This document shows positions 1 to 11,704 of a stretch of DNA of 64,000 nt, piece after piece. Positions within the stretch are counted from its first letter, which is position 1, and each line of letters begins with the position of its first letter. The translations under genes and the position numbers were made by a program. The notes below the pieces were generated by a model, which ran no database searches, was not told where the DNA came from, and saw nothing but the letters and a program-made list of their open reading frames with translations. The DNA comes from Alnus glutinosa (lineage: Eukaryota; Streptophyta; Magnoliopsida; Fagales; Betulaceae). The DNA is taken from positions 24,583,616 to 24,647,615 of the forward strand of contig NC_084894.1 of the NCBI RefSeq assembly GCF_958979055.1, read 5' to 3'.

Positions 1-1872
1 TGATGTGATATAAAGTAGAAAGAATTTACATGGAAAAGTGAAAAAAAATTTATATTGTAGTGAATTTTTTTAATTAAATAATAATAAAAAATTATTGATG
101 TGATATAAAAAGTAAAAAAAAAAAGAATGTTTTAAATTTGATGTTTTTTTAGAAAAGGTAAAAGTAAGGAGAAGGAAGGGAGTTATAGGTATGCTTTTTA
201 TGAGTCGTACCAGGCAGCACAACGTGGTCAATTGGCCACTGACACGTGTAAAGTTCGTACGGTGCAAAGTACCCATCTCATTTTGCATGGAGAACCACCG
301 ATCCGAAATGACAGTTGGACGTGACGAGTACTGTGCGATTTTTTTTTTTCTGATTTTTTAATCACATTTTATTATTAAATTATAGAAGTTAGATGGACCA
401 AATATTGCCTATTGGGGGGTGTGCATGATGTCGTTGACTTTATGTGGTTCAATCAAAACGACAGCCATGTGGACGACGTTCATTTATGAACCACGTTGGC
501 AGAGATGTGATCCTAAATAGGGTTTTTTTTATTTTATTTTTATTTTTACAGATCATTTTTTGGGGATTCAGATTATTTTTAATTGAGTGCTTTGGATTTC
601 GAGATCTTTCAACGTGGATTTTGCCTTTTGGTGGGTTATTGTCAAAAATTTCATTAAAAGAGTTAGGCTGTATTAACATGAATTTATACTTTTTGGCTAC
701 TAGTTGTGTACTTTTCATAGTAGATGTAACAATTAATTAATAAATCTAGCAAGTGCAATACCATGGTCCATCGAAATATGGTAGGTTGCATCTTTAGAAG
801 TACTGTTTTCACGTATTTTCATTCTTAATTTTTCATTCTTTTTTTGTTTTTTTTTTGTTTTTTGTTTTTTTTTTGTTTTTTTTTTTGTTTTTTTATGTTT
901 AGGGTTGTCCAGCCTTAATTAATGTAATTTCTTTCCACGTATCTATAGAAGAAAAAAGAAAATATGGTAGGTCGATTTGGGACTTTTTAGATTGGATGAT
1001 TTTTGGGTGTAAAATGACTCCAAAACTAGCCCATTTTGGACATATACTTATTTTATTAGGAAGGCTTATACCTATATATATTATATTCGCAAAAATAGTC
1101 ATCTTTGTAGAATTATAATAATAATAATAATAATAAAAGTCTTAAAAAATGCCAATTTTGTTTATCAAGGTAAATTTGAGTGTTTTGTGTTTGTAATTGT
1201 TTGTTAATATTGTTGTATTTTTTCTATATAAAAAAAAAATTAAAAAAAAAATCCCAAAAAAATGTTGTCAAACGGGTCGGTGTGTTTGTTAATGTAGTTT
1301 TTTATTTTTATTTTTATTTTTTTGAAAAAAGTGTTATGATGAAGGTCTTTTTCTCTTGGGGGGTTCAAATGTGATTTAATAAATTGTAGAATATTTATTT
1401 GAAGGAAGAAGTAGGTAGAAGGCACCTTCCTCAACACTCCCAAAATATGTTAAATTGCACTCTACTTAGCATTATTAAATTAATGCAGGTGATGAAGGTG
1501 TCCTTCGATCTATTCTATACCTACTTAAATTCTTAGTTACTACCTTTCGAGTCATCATATATCCTCCTCGATCTCTTACGGAAGTAATGTGGAGATAAGG
1601 TTGAAGCTGTATTAGGGTAGAATTCTATTAAATAGGGATTAATTAGATCTTAATTTAAGATTATTTTGGATTAGTTTTATTATTATTAGTTTTCTAGAAT
1701 TAGATTTATTATTAGCTTGAATTTATCACTTTGTACGTCTATATAAAGACTGCTCAATGTTAATAAAAATAATCATAAAAGTGTTTTTTTCATTTTTCAA
1801 ATGTGAGTTTGAATGAAGATTAATTCAAACCTTGAATAGAACAATGGCTTACAATGGGAGGGTGCCAAAAAG

Positions 1873-1929
<57 letters not shown>

Positions 1930-4000
1930 TTAAAATTAGATTTAATCAGCTGACGTCAACGGTGGCCCTCTATCGACACTGACCCGATAATCGCCTATAG
2001 CTCGCCCTCTCCTGACACGACGTAGGTCTAAGGGCAACAACGAAATGAAAGCCCTAATGCCACGTGAACTACGTATACTATCAAATAATTGGAGCCAAAG
2101 GCAGTTTTAGTGCAAATTATGCTCACCCCAAAATGCATGCACAATCCCCCTAGCATTTAGATATAAATATATATTATCTTTGACAGATCATATATTCATT
2201 ATTTGTATGAAGATTGAATGTTTCTAAAGTGTTATTAAACTAAAGAGAAAGCTTTGGACTTTTTGTTCTTATTAACCCATCAAAAGCATCAAACCTTCTC
2301 ATGGGAATATTCAAGTCAACCTGTGGGTCACCCTAGAAGAACCCATCAAGGAAGTTTCCAAGGCCTTCTGCCTTCACTTTCCATAATATTCAATGAATGA
2401 CATCTGGCAAACAAATTCCCATTAATTTTCATTCAACTCCATATCCATCCAAAGGACTCCACGTGTGGCATGCATCATCCAACCCAACCAAAGCCTACTT
2501 AGCTTCCTCAATGTCTCCCACCAAAAGAGACAAAATTTTATTCTAATTTTTTTAATTTAGTCTATTAAATTGATATAAATTCTTAAATTCTCGTACTTTT
2601 TTTTTAATAAGTTTAACATAACATATGATTTTCACGTATATTTTTTTTAAAATATATGTAAAAATCACGTATTCTAAGAACATATGTTAATTTAATAGAC
2701 TATGTTAAAGAGATCTTTTTCAACCCAGTCTGACGGTAAATTTTGTCCCACAATAAACGTATAGTTTAAGAATCTAAAGCGTTATAATTTTCATTTTATT
2801 TTTAAAAAAAGAGCGTTTTGATATGACATATAGGTTTTTTTTTTTTTTTTTAAGAATGTTTTGTGGTCGAGTTGTTTGTTAATATATATATATATATATA
2901 AAGTAAAAAATTTTATCAATTTGAGCCAAAATCTATTGCGTTTTATATCTTAGATAAGCCTAGAAGGATTAGTGTTAACTAAAAGCTTGGGAGTCAAGTT
3001 ACGTAAGCAATTAGGCAAGTAAGTGGAGATAGGAGAATCATCAATGACCTAAGCGCTGGCGATCAATGATCGTGAACAAGTCAAATCGCCCCGTTTTGAG
3101 TAACTATGACCTGAGTTTGAAATTGACCTTTTATAAGAGGGACTATGATCATTTCCAAGAAAGAATGAGCACATATTCCTCTGTTTTACCATAAACAGAG
3201 GAGTGCAAGGAAAAGCAACATAGCATCCCCACAAGTAATATACCAAGTGTTTTCTCATTTTTCTTATTTTATTTCTTAAACCTACCCAAGCCAAGAAAAA
3301 AAAATATAAGGGTCAATTGTCTATCAAAGCTTAGAGATTTCTCAGAGGCACATTCTCTATATGCTTGTTTAAGGTCCATTTCTCTGTTTTACTAAAAACA
3401 GAGGAGGTGTTATTTTATTTGTTAAACCATGGCACATTCTCTATATGCTTGCCTAAATTTACCAAATAATTTCCTTAGGTAAACCCAATACAACACTTTT
3501 CAGATATGGGTCACATTAAAAATAGTTCTCAATTTTCCATCACATTAAAAAAAGAAAGAGAAAAAAAGAATAATGCTATATACTACACCAATATCCCTTT
3601 ACTATCCTACTATATTGATCTTGTATTGTTAATCCATTATTTTATATATATATATATATATATATTTTTAACAATAACGAAGCTAAGGGTGGATTAACAA
3701 TGTCTTATTAGCATAGCGAGATAATAGTAAAATAGTGACGCGGTATATAACATTACTATATATAAAAAAAAAAAGTTAAAATCAAAACAAAAAAAATATA
3801 TACATTTCAAAACACTTAATAAACATGGCCTAATATTTCTTTTCTTTTTTCTCCTGAAAAACAAAAACCTAGAAAAAAAAAGCTAAATATGGTTATGGGA
3901 TCACAAATTACGTCCTTCAACTAGTCCTCCCACGTGCTTGGACGTTTCTGTCAAAAAAAAAACAAAAAAAAAAAAACCAAAAACAAATTCAAAACTCTGT
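1..4000. other. Intergenic region upstream of LecRK-1, no gene recognised
   Basis: AT-rich sequence in which every open frame is short and low in complexity; I recognise no protein family on either strand. It holds T-rich tracts (about 840-895), a short TAA microsatellite near 1117-1134, a long AT run at 1875-1924, a G-box-like CACGTG near 2461, and shorter TA runs near 2884 and 3643. The part nearest LecRK-1 probably contains its distal promoter. That is inference from position only. Confidence 0.6.
1875..1924. repeat. (TA)n microsatellite
   Basis: About 50 bases of uninterrupted TA dinucleotides. Likely length-variable. No function is visible. Confidence 0.95.
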
Positions 4001-4280
4001 CTCTCTCTCTCTCTCTCTAAAAGTTCTATATATATATATATGTACAATCAGCAGTCTAAGTTGCCAACGATCGGCTCTTTGCTTTCAAAGTGCAAGCTTT
4101 GTGTTGAAAAGAGAGAGCGAAGCTCTCTCTTTGAAAAATATCGTCATTTTCCTCCCTTACATTTTCTATATATATATTACCTGTGTCCTTTCTCAGGAGT
4201 CTAAAACATTTAAACAAATAAAAGCCTTCTGTCTACAAAGAGGAAGTTTTTTCCTTTTTGTCTTTTTTCCTCTTTTTCCA
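4001..4280 (+). promoter_or_regulatory. Putative core promoter and 5' UTR of LecRK-1
   Basis: A CT repeat (about 4001-4018) is followed by a TATA-like run (4026-4041) and then a second TATA-like run at 4166-4178, about 105 bases before the ATG at 4281. The stretch from about 4138 to the ATG is conserved upstream of LecRK-2 (12976-13105), and its proximal part upstream of LecRK-3 (46430-46521). That argues it is the shared proximal promoter and leader. Pyrimidine patches next to TATA boxes are common in plant core promoters. No transcription start can be read from the sequence. Confidence 0.5.
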
Positions 4281-5411
4281 ATGGCAATAGTTCTTAGATC
4301 ACTTCATTTTCTGGTACTCGTCTATGTTTCCTATACTCTCTTGGCCCTTGCTCAAGATGGAAACGGCTTCATCTACAATGGCTTCCGTGATCAAGCCAAT
4401 CTGAGTCTTGATGGACTCGCAAAAATCCACCCCAATGGTCTATTGCAGCTAACCAATCTTTCACAAAACGTAGTTGGTCGTGCTTTCTATCAATTTCCAA
4501 TGAAATTCAACACAACTTCATCTCTTTCATTTTCTACAAACTTTGTGTTTGCCATGGTTCCTCATTTTCAAAAGCCTGGTAGTGGTGGTCACGGCATTGC
4601 TTTCGCCATCAGTCCCTCGACAAACTTCACAGGCCAAGGTCTACCAAATGGGTATCTGGGGCTCTTCAATGATTCAAATAACGGCCTTTCAACAAACCGT
4701 ATTTTGGCCATCGAGCTTGATACTGTTCCGGACCCTGAATTTGGAGATATTACAACGAATCATGTGGGAATCGATGTGAACGGCATGAAATCAAATGAAT
4801 CAGCTCCTGCAATGTATTTTTCCAATAAAGAAGGGAAGAATATAAGCTTGAATCTCCTGAGTGGGAATCCAATGCATCTTTGGATAGACTATGATGAAGC
4901 AGAAAAGTTGCTGAATGTAACACTTGCCCCAACAAGGATCCCAAAACCAAATCGGCCTCTATTGTCAACTTCCATTGATCTGTCTCAAATTCTCAAGGAA
5001 TCCATGTATGCTGGTTTCTCTTCAGCCACAGGTACAATTGGGAGTGACCACTATATTCTTGGATGGAGCTTTAATAAAAGTGGACCATCACAAAGCCTCG
5101 ATGTTTCAAGCCTTCCTCCACTTCCAGGGAGGAGGAAAGAGAAACCAAGCCTTGTGATCATCACTTCTCTCATAGCAGTAGCGATTGTGCTGATAACCCT
5201 CGCTGGAGCTGTTGCTTATATACTGAGGAGGAAGAAATATGAAGAGCTACTAGAAGATTGGGAAGAGGAGTACGGCCCCCACAGGTTCAGCTATAAGAAT
5301 CTCCACAAAGCAACTAAAGGTTTCAAAGACACGGAGCTTCTTGGAGAGGGAGGCTTTGGAAAGGTTTATATAGGAATACTTGCTTCGTCTAATGATCAAA
5401 TTGTTATATAG
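4281..5411 (+). pseudogene. LecRK-1: L-type lectin receptor kinase truncated before the catalytic lysine
   Basis: The open frame encodes 376 aa and begins MAIVLRSLHFLVLVYVSYTL, a secretion signal ending near residue 25. A legume-lectin ectodomain follows (about 26-270), then a transmembrane helix and the basic stop-transfer ILRRKKYEELLEDW. The frame keeps the kinase glycine loop LGEGGFGKVYIG but ends in TAG directly after QIVI, where full-length paralogues read QIAVKRVS. The catalytic lysine, HRD and DFG motifs are therefore absent. Homology to LecRK-2 stops at about 5408, then about 110 bases of unrelated sequence lead into the upstream module. An in-frame ATG at 4101 would add 60 aa, but 4281 matches the paralogues. 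Family members normally bind extracellular ligands and signal through the kinase. This product, if made, would be a membrane lectin without kinase activity. Confidence 0.85.
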
Positions 5412-5518
5412 CAATTTGGCAATACTCTTATTTTATCGAGAAAAAGACGTACGTAGTTGCTTCTTTTCTTTTATACACGCTATCCGCTCGTCGGAACCCT
5501 TCTGTTAAGTTCACATAA
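5412..5518. other. Breakpoint junction after LecRK-1
   Basis: Sequence unlike the kinase-coding region of the other two LecRK copies. It links the truncated gene to a copy of the upstream module that starts at about 5519, and so marks a deletion or unequal-recombination junction. No coding content is seen. Confidence 0.5.
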
Positions 5519-5575
5519 CCCCCTTTGACAAGTGATTTGATCAATATCGTCGCCTTTGACATTTTGGGCACAATG

Positions 5576-5591
5576 AAAGCACATGCAGGTT
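5576..5591 (+). repeat. LINE target-site duplication, left copy
   Basis: AAAGCACATGCAGGTT occurs here and again after the LINE poly(A) at about 10538-10552. The uninterrupted site is seen in the related module at about 11761-11777. Confidence 0.93.
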
Positions 5592-5610
5592 ATTCAAGGA
5601 TTCTGATCCG

Positions 5611-6633
5611 ATGGAGGAAGTCAAGGGCTGGAACAGATTATTCAAGGATGAACGTACCATGGGTAATCTCCAGTATTTTCCACCAAAAAAGGAAGGGGGT
5701 CAGACTTTCATTTACCCGCCAGATGATATTGTGGAAGAAGGCATTTCCAAATGGAGATCAAGCCTGGTGGGTCAATTCATGGATAAGTCCTTGCCTTATT
5801 TCCTGGTGAAGAAGGCAGTGACTGGTATGTGGAGTCAATTTGGTGATGTTGAAGTGTTCTCTTTGGAAAATGGAATGTATATCTTCCGGTTTCAAGATGA
5901 AGCAACTTGTGATGAGATTATGGAGTCCAGATTGTGGCATATCTCTAACAAACCTTTGATTCTCAGGAAGTGGAAACCAGGTATGCAGATCCTAAAACTT
6001 GCTTTGTCTTCTGTTCCTGTGTGGGTTAAGTTTCTGCATTTACCCATGGAATTCTGGACTCCTAATGGTCTTAGCTATGTGGCTAGTGGTGTTGGAGTTC
6101 CTCTCTATGCTGATAAAGTTACTAAGGAACAGAAAAGGTTAGGATTTGCTAGGGTATTGGTTGAACTTGATGTTAATTCAGATTGCCCTAAAGAAATGAC
6201 TATATGTAGAGCTAATGGTGATTCTGTCACTGTGGGGGTAATTTATCCTTGGTTACCTCCAAAGTGTTCTAGTTGTAAGGCTTTTGGTCATGCGGTTTTT
6301 GCTTGTAAGAAGCAAGACAAGAAGGTGTGGATTCCTAAACAGCCTAAAACTCCTAAGAGGAAGACTAGCCCTGTGGGTAAGCAGGCTATGCCATTTGATA
6401 GAACTATTAGGAAGCCAGTGGGGGTTTCTAAGACTAAAACCAATGCAGAGGGGCTTAGGCTCTCTAATTCATTTGATGGTTTAAGTGGGGATGAGGAGAT
6501 GGTGGGGGTGGAGAAGCCTAGATCCCCAACCACTTTTCTCCAAGTTTTTGAAAAGGTCCTGTTGAGTAACGGGAAGGGGAAGATGGAAGGTAACCCTGGG
6601 ATGGAGGGTTTTTCTCCTACTGGTGGGTTATGA
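5611..6633 (+). CDS. LINE ORF1: DUF4283/zinc-knuckle nucleic-acid-binding protein
   Basis: The 340-aa frame has the layout of plant L1 ORF1 proteins. An N-terminal DUF4283-like region (about residues 40-190) is followed by a CCHC knuckle, CSSCKAFGHAVFACKK, near residue 225, and then a basic, Ser/Pro-rich tail. Such proteins bind the element RNA and accompany it in the ribonucleoprotein used for target-primed reverse transcription. The stop codon overlaps the ORF2 start as ATGA (6630-6633), compatible with termination-reinitiation. The frame is intact. The natural N-terminus may be missing, because the element begins only 19 bases upstream. Confidence 0.9.
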   Translation: MEEVKGWNRLFKDERTMGNLQYFPPKKEGGQTFIYPPDDIVEEGISKWRSSLVGQFMDKSLPYFLVKKAVTGMWSQFGDVEVFSLENGMYIFRFQDEATCDEIMESRLWHISNKPLILRKWKPGMQILKLALSSVPVWVKFLHLPMEFWTPNGLSYVASGVGVPLYADKVTKEQKRLGFARVLVELDVNSDCPKEMTICRANGDSVTVGVIYPWLPPKCSSCKAFGHAVFACKKQDKKVWIPKQPKTPKRKTSPVGKQAMPFDRTIRKPVGVSKTKTNAEGLRLSNSFDGLSGDEEMVGVEKPRSPTTFLQVFEKVLLSNGKGKMEGNPGMEGFSPTGGL

Positions 6634-9600
6634 AGCTCCTTTCATGGAACATTAGGGGTCTTAATAAGTCCCTAAAGCAGAGGGAGATTAGGAAAATGGT
6701 GCATAATCATAGGATTTCTATCCTATGTTTGGTTGAGACTCGGGTGAAGTTGGATAATTTTCCTGTGGTGGCTGGCTCTATGCTTTCTGGTTGGGAAGTT
6801 ATCAATAACTATTCTAAACATTGGTTGGGGAAAATCTGGATCTGCTGGGATCCGGGAGGTGTTCATCTTGAAGTGTTTGATATTCATGCTCAAGTTGTTA
6901 CTTGTAGGGTAATTTCAAAAGTGTCTGGGGTAAATTGGATGCTTTCTGTGGTTTATGGTGCTACTTCTGGTCCTGACAGAAGAAATTTATTGTCCAAGAT
7001 GAGGTTGTTAAAGGCTGATATGGGAAGAGTACCCTGGATTATCACAGGAGATTTTAATGTTGTTAGATTTCTTGAGGAAAAATGGGGCAAGGAGGGATTT
7101 TCTTGTTATGAAAGAGAGTTTGTGGATTGTATTCAGAATTTGGAAGTGGAAGACATTGCCTATACGGGATGCTATCATACTTGGACTAACAATCAGGCAG
7201 GATCAGATTTTGTTTCTAAAAAGCTTGATCGGGTATTAGCAAATGGTGAGTGGTTTTCTACTTTTAGCAATACTGCAGTGGAGTTTCTTGAGAAAGGAGT
7301 TTCTGACCACTCCACTGCTTTGGTGACTATAGCAAAACTTGTTAGCTATGGTCCCAAGCCCTTCAAATTTTTTAATTTTTGGGCTGATCATAGGAACTTC
7401 TTGGATTGGATAGAGGAGGGTTGGCGGGTAGAGGTGACTGGTTTTACTATGTTTCGACTATATGCTAAACTCAAATCTGTCAGGAGGTCCTGAAGCTTAA
7501 AAACAGAGAGATTTTTGGAGGTTTGGGGCTGAAGGTGTTACAGGCTAGGTCTGATCTAGTCAAGGCTCAAGCTGAATTTATGGCTTCCCGAGGCAATGAA
7601 GATTGTAAAAAAAAAGAGAAGGAATGTTTGCATCTTTGGGTGTCTATCTCGGCTGCTGAAGAGAATCTCCTCAAGCAAAAGTCTAGGATTAATTGGCTCA
7701 AGCTTGGTGATGGAAATAACTCCTACTTTCATAACTCTGTTAAGGTTAGAAACTCTTCTAATCTTATTAAGATGTTAAAGGATGATAAGGGGAATAGCAT
7801 TCTTGATATTCAGAAGATTAAGAATATGGCTATAGATTTCTATAAGAAGCTTTTGGGAAGCTCTTCTCATGAGTTCTCTACTGTCAAGGCTGAGAGGATT
7901 GATAGTCTTATTAAGAGGAGGTTTTCTGATGATAGTATAAGTAGTATGGAAGTTCCAGTCACTAGATCAGAAATTCAGAAAGTTATCTTCTCTATGAATC
8001 CTAACAAGGCTCCTGGACCTGATGGATTTTCTGCTGGGTTTTTTCAGAAAGCTTGGTCGGTTATTGGTGATGACTTCTGTGATGCTATTCTGGAGTTTTT
8101 TCTTCATGGGAAGCTCTTGAAGGAGGTGAATTCCACCATTCTCACTTTGATCCCTAAAAAAAAGAATGCATCTTCTATGGGTGATTACAGGCCGATTGCT
8201 TGTTGCAATGTGGTGTATAAGTGCATTACAAAAGTTCTGGCCAATCGTTTGATGAAGGGGCTGGATGAGGTGGTTAGCACTAACCAGGGAGCTTTTATTC
8301 CCAAACGTGGTATTGCTGAAAATATTCTCCTAGCGCAGGAAGTTGTTTGCGATTACCACAAGGTCAAGGGGGCTCCTAGATGTACTCTTAAGGTTGATTT
8401 GATGAAAGCATATGACTCCTTGGATTGGGAATATATTCTGCATTGTCTTAAATGTTTTGGAGCTCCTAGACGGTTCATTGCCTGGATTAGAGCGTGCATT
8501 ACTAGTCCAAGTTTTTCTATATCTCTGAATGGAACCTTGGTGGGATATTTTGAGGGAAGGAAGGGACTGAGGCAAGGGGACCCTCTCTCCCCTTATCTTT
8601 TTGTCATGGCCATGGAAGGGCTGTCTTCTTTATTGGGTGAAGTTGCTGGCTCCCCTGCGTTTACTTATCACCCAAAATGTGCTGCAGTTAATCTAACTCA
8701 TCTGTGCTTTGCAGATGACCTTCTGATTTTTTCAGCTGCTACTACTTCCTCAGTTACTGCCATAGTTGAGGTTCTTGCTGAGTTTGAGGATTTATCAGGG
8801 TTAAAGGCTAACCCTTCTAAGAGTTCTATTTTCCTTGCCAGTGTTCCTGTTGCTGTCAAGCAACCCATCTTGGAGATTCTTCACATGCTGGAGGGCTCTC
8901 TTCCAGTAAGGTATCTTGGTGTTCCCCTTGTCACTAAGCGTATATCTTCCTCTGATTGTGAATGCTTGGTAAATAGAATTACAGCAAGAATTGATTCTTG
9001 GCTTGTAAAAAACCTCTCCTTTGCTGGCCGGCTTCAACTTTTGTCATCCGTGCTTCTTAGCATGCAGGTTTTCTGGGCCAAAGTCTTCATTCTGCCCAAG
9101 GGAGTTATTCATTTGATTGAGCAGAAACTAAATAGATTCTTATGGAGTGGTAGTGATTCAAAAGCTCATGCTAAGGTGGCTTAGAGTAAGGTTTGTCTTC
9201 CTAAGAGAGAAGGGAGTCTTGGGATCAAGGACATTGCTATTTGGAATCAGGCTTCGATGCTTAACCATGTTTGGAATTTATTTTCAAAAGCAGGCTCTTT
9301 ATGGGTAGCATGGATTGAAGCAAACTGGTTGAAAGGTAGGAGCTTCTGGACAGTTCCTATTCCAGCTTCTTGTTCTTGGAGTTGGAAGAAGATTCTCAAG
9401 CTCCGAGACCTAGCCAAAAGATTCATTCGATTTAAGGTTGGGAGGGGTAATAAGGTGTTCTTGTGGTTGGATAATTGGCATCCTGCAGGCTGTCTTTTGG
9501 ATAAATATGGTTGTAGAATCGTTCATGATTCAGGTTTTCCCCTGCATGCCAAACTGGATGTCATTATGAAGAATGGTGCTTGGTTTTGGCCTTATGCCCG

Positions 9601-10261
9601 GTCAGATGATCTTGTTGAGATTCAGAGTCAACTCCACACAGTTGAGGTTGGAGATGCTGATGAGCCAGTATGGAATTCTCGAAGTGGCACATATAAGTGC
9701 TCGGATACTTGGGAAAAATTGAGAGAGGTGCATCCGGTAGTTGAATGGTGGAAGATTGTTTGGGCTCCTGCTTCTATCCCTCGGCATTCTTTCATGCTTT
9801 GGCTAGTTTTCAGGGATGCTTTGATCACTAAACAACGCATGTGTTGCTGGGGTTACTCAGGACAGATTCTCTGTCCTTTCTGCTATGGAGCTCAAGAGAG
9901 CCGTGAGCATCTTTTCTTTAGGTGCAGTTTCAGTAGGCGGATTTGGACTGAAATCATGGCTGAGTGTTCTTTTTACAATGTGCCTTTGGATTGGGATGAT
10001 ATTGTAGTTTGGAGCTTGAAGGTGATGCAGGGGAAAAGTTTAAGAGCAGTTTTGGGTCGACTGTGTTTTGGAGCTACTGTATACCATACATGGAAGCAGA
10101 GGAACGACCTTTTGCACAATAACACTCTACGCACGGAGGAAGCAATTTTGACTCGTGTTAGGTGGGAAACTCGAGTGAAGATTGTAGCAAAAGGGAAGAT
10201 CAGCCATTTCAGGAAGAATATGAACCTTGTTGCTAAATGGAATTTGCATTTTCTGGAGTAA
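6630..10261 (+). pseudogene. LINE ORF2: endonuclease / reverse transcriptase, two inactivating lesions
   Basis: Three consecutive frames together make one polyprotein of about 1,210 aa. Frame 6630-7493 is the AP-endonuclease-like domain (start MKLLSWNIRGLN, ITGDFNVV, SDHS). Frame 7523-9184 is the reverse transcriptase, with NKAPGPDG, DYRPIACCNVVYK, LRQGDPLSPYLF and the catalytic FADDLLIF. Frame 9257-10261 holds the C-terminal zf-RVT-like region (CPFCYGAQESREHLFFRC). A single-base loss near 7484 separates the first two frames: restoring register continues VLKLKNREIFGGLGLK directly into the RT frame. A TAG at 9182-9184 lies where a Trp codon (TGG) would fit. Both lesions look recent. The protein would nick target DNA and copy the RNA in place. 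Confidence 0.93.
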
Positions 10262-11160
10262 TGGGATGTTGTGAGTCCTATGTGTCTTTGAGGATTGATG
10301 GGGTTTGATTTCTCTGTTTTGATCTTGTAGTTGTTTGCTTTGTTTTATGTTGTTGTTTACTGTGTTCTTGGAAGCAGTAGGGTTGTCGTTGATGAGTTTT
10401 TTTCTCTCTTGGTTTCCTAGCTAGGGGTTTGTTGTCCCTATGCAGGAGTTGTTTCCAGTTTTCACAGGAGTGTATTGATTGCTGAGTTGAGCCTTATAAA
10501 ATCTTTTATTCCTAAAAAAAAAAAAAAAAAAAAAAAAAAGCACATGCAGGTTGAATTTATGGATGAAACTAGCATCCAAAACTTCCCTTTCTTTCTTTCA
10601 TCCCATGGACGAAATTTCGGTGAAGGTCTAGATCGAAGACTAGACCCTACTATTCAAACACTGAATCATGAGTTAATTAATATTGTTTGAGTTGATATAT
10701 AATAAACTTTCGCATGAACAAAATAACTCACATTATTACAAAAAATAAATAAATTAACTCAAATAATTAAGGTCCTGTATGCACATAAAAACTTCATCCA
10801 CTTTGAAAGTATATATTAGCACTGGAATTTTTCTTCTATTTTATTTCAAGTAATGGTAAGATTGCCAAAACTTTATTCAAAAGTTATGAATTATCAAAGA
10901 CTACTTTATTCAAGAAGCTAAGGTACTGGAAAAATCAACTTTCTATCTCGTGCACCTCTGTCCTCTTTGGTGGATGATTTGATATATATATAGTCGCGGT
11001 CCTCCTTTGTCGATCGGTATGTGGCCATGGATTCATTGGATGAAGATTTTAATTCATGGTCAACAACGTAGGCGGCAGCAAGGGTGGTGCTTCTCGCCAA
11101 TTTGTTGTTCACATTTTGGCTGTTGCAATCGTAAAACGACCACTATTCCAAGTAGCTAGA

Positions 11161-11704
11161 CTGTATCTATCTTCTTTGGTGAGTGATTGGTTAGCCATGA
11201 CTATGTGAACACGTACAGATAGTGATCGATGCTTAACCTTGTGTTATAATAATTTTAATTTTCTGGTAAATAATTAAAAATAATAATAAAATTTAATTAA
11301 TGATGTTAATATATATTAAAAAAGAAAAGAAATACATCTCGAAAAAAAAAAAAAAAAAAAAAAACGGGGGGGAGGGGGGGGGGGGGCAAACCGTCCAGAA
11401 TTTGTTTTGCCCAAACCGTCTGGAATTCCAGACGATTTGGGCAAAACCGTCTAGAATTTGACCCAAACCGTCCAGAAATTTATTTCGCGACTGTTTATCC
11501 TGGACGGTTCTAAACCGTCCATAATAAACCGTCTGGAATTGTTTCCAGACGGTTTTTTTTCGATTTCTGAACGGTTTTAAACCGTCCAGAATTTGTGTTT
11601 TTTTTTTTGTAGCGAAAAATATGTTTTATAAATTACAGAAGCAAATTATTATAATTTTTAACTGTTGAAAATGCAGCAGCTAAAAAAAGTAGTTGATGAT
11701 AAAC
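11161..11704. other. Intergenic stretch with a CCGTC-rich element and homopolymer runs
   Basis: AT-rich sequence (11230-11335) is followed by an A run of about 25, a G-rich run, and then the CCGTC repeat element described separately. No gene is seen. Confidence 0.6.
11375..11616. mobile_element. Short element built of AAACCGTCYRGAAT repeats, probable CACTA-type MITE remnant
   Basis: The motif AAACCGTC(C/T)(A/G)GAA occurs about seven times directly and about four times inverted (as CCAGACGGTTT or GGACGGTT) in 240 bases. Dense short direct and inverted subterminal repeats are typical of CACTA (En/Spm) ends. The right edge TTTTTTTTGTAGCG resembles a CACTA terminus (TTGTAGTG) with one change. 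No matching left terminus or 3-bp target duplication is visible, so the assignment is tentative. Confidence 0.5.

Larger units (their letters stand above)
5592..10537 (+). mobile_element. L1-type LINE retrotransposon, nearly full length
   Basis: This non-LTR retrotransposon has ORF1 (zinc-knuckle protein), ORF2 (endonuclease, reverse transcriptase, C-terminal zinc-binding region) and a 3' poly(A) run at about 10514-10539. It is flanked by target-site duplications: AAAGCACATGCAGGTT at 5576-5591 and AAGCACATGCAGGTT at about 10538-10552. Only about 19 bases precede the ORF1 ATG, so the 5' end is probably truncated. It split one copy of the LecRK upstream module, whose halves rejoin cleanly when the element is removed. 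ORF2 carries one frameshift and one nonsense codon, so it is recent but no longer autonomous. Confidence 0.96.
5519..11160 (+). repeat. LecRK upstream module U1, split by the LINE
   Basis: The module begins near 5519 (ACAAGTGATTTGATCAATAT), is interrupted by the LINE, and resumes at about 10553, running to about 11160. The same sequence recurs at about 11705-12870 (U2), 42026-42490 (U3, left end replaced by an LTR) and 42494-44260 (U4, split by a Mutator-type element). It holds no convincing gene. Its repeated presence 5' of LecRK genes suggests tandem duplication of a LecRK-plus-promoter unit. Confidence 0.75.

Noticed and set aside
2560-2720. Possible inverted repeat around AACATATG and TTAATAGAC motifs
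   Set aside because: The arms match only in short pieces in AT-rich sequence; not convincing as an element.
4101-4280. 60-aa N-terminal extension of LecRK-1
   Set aside because: Paralogues start at the equivalent of 4281 with a good signal peptide; the extension overlaps the promoter-like and leader sequence.
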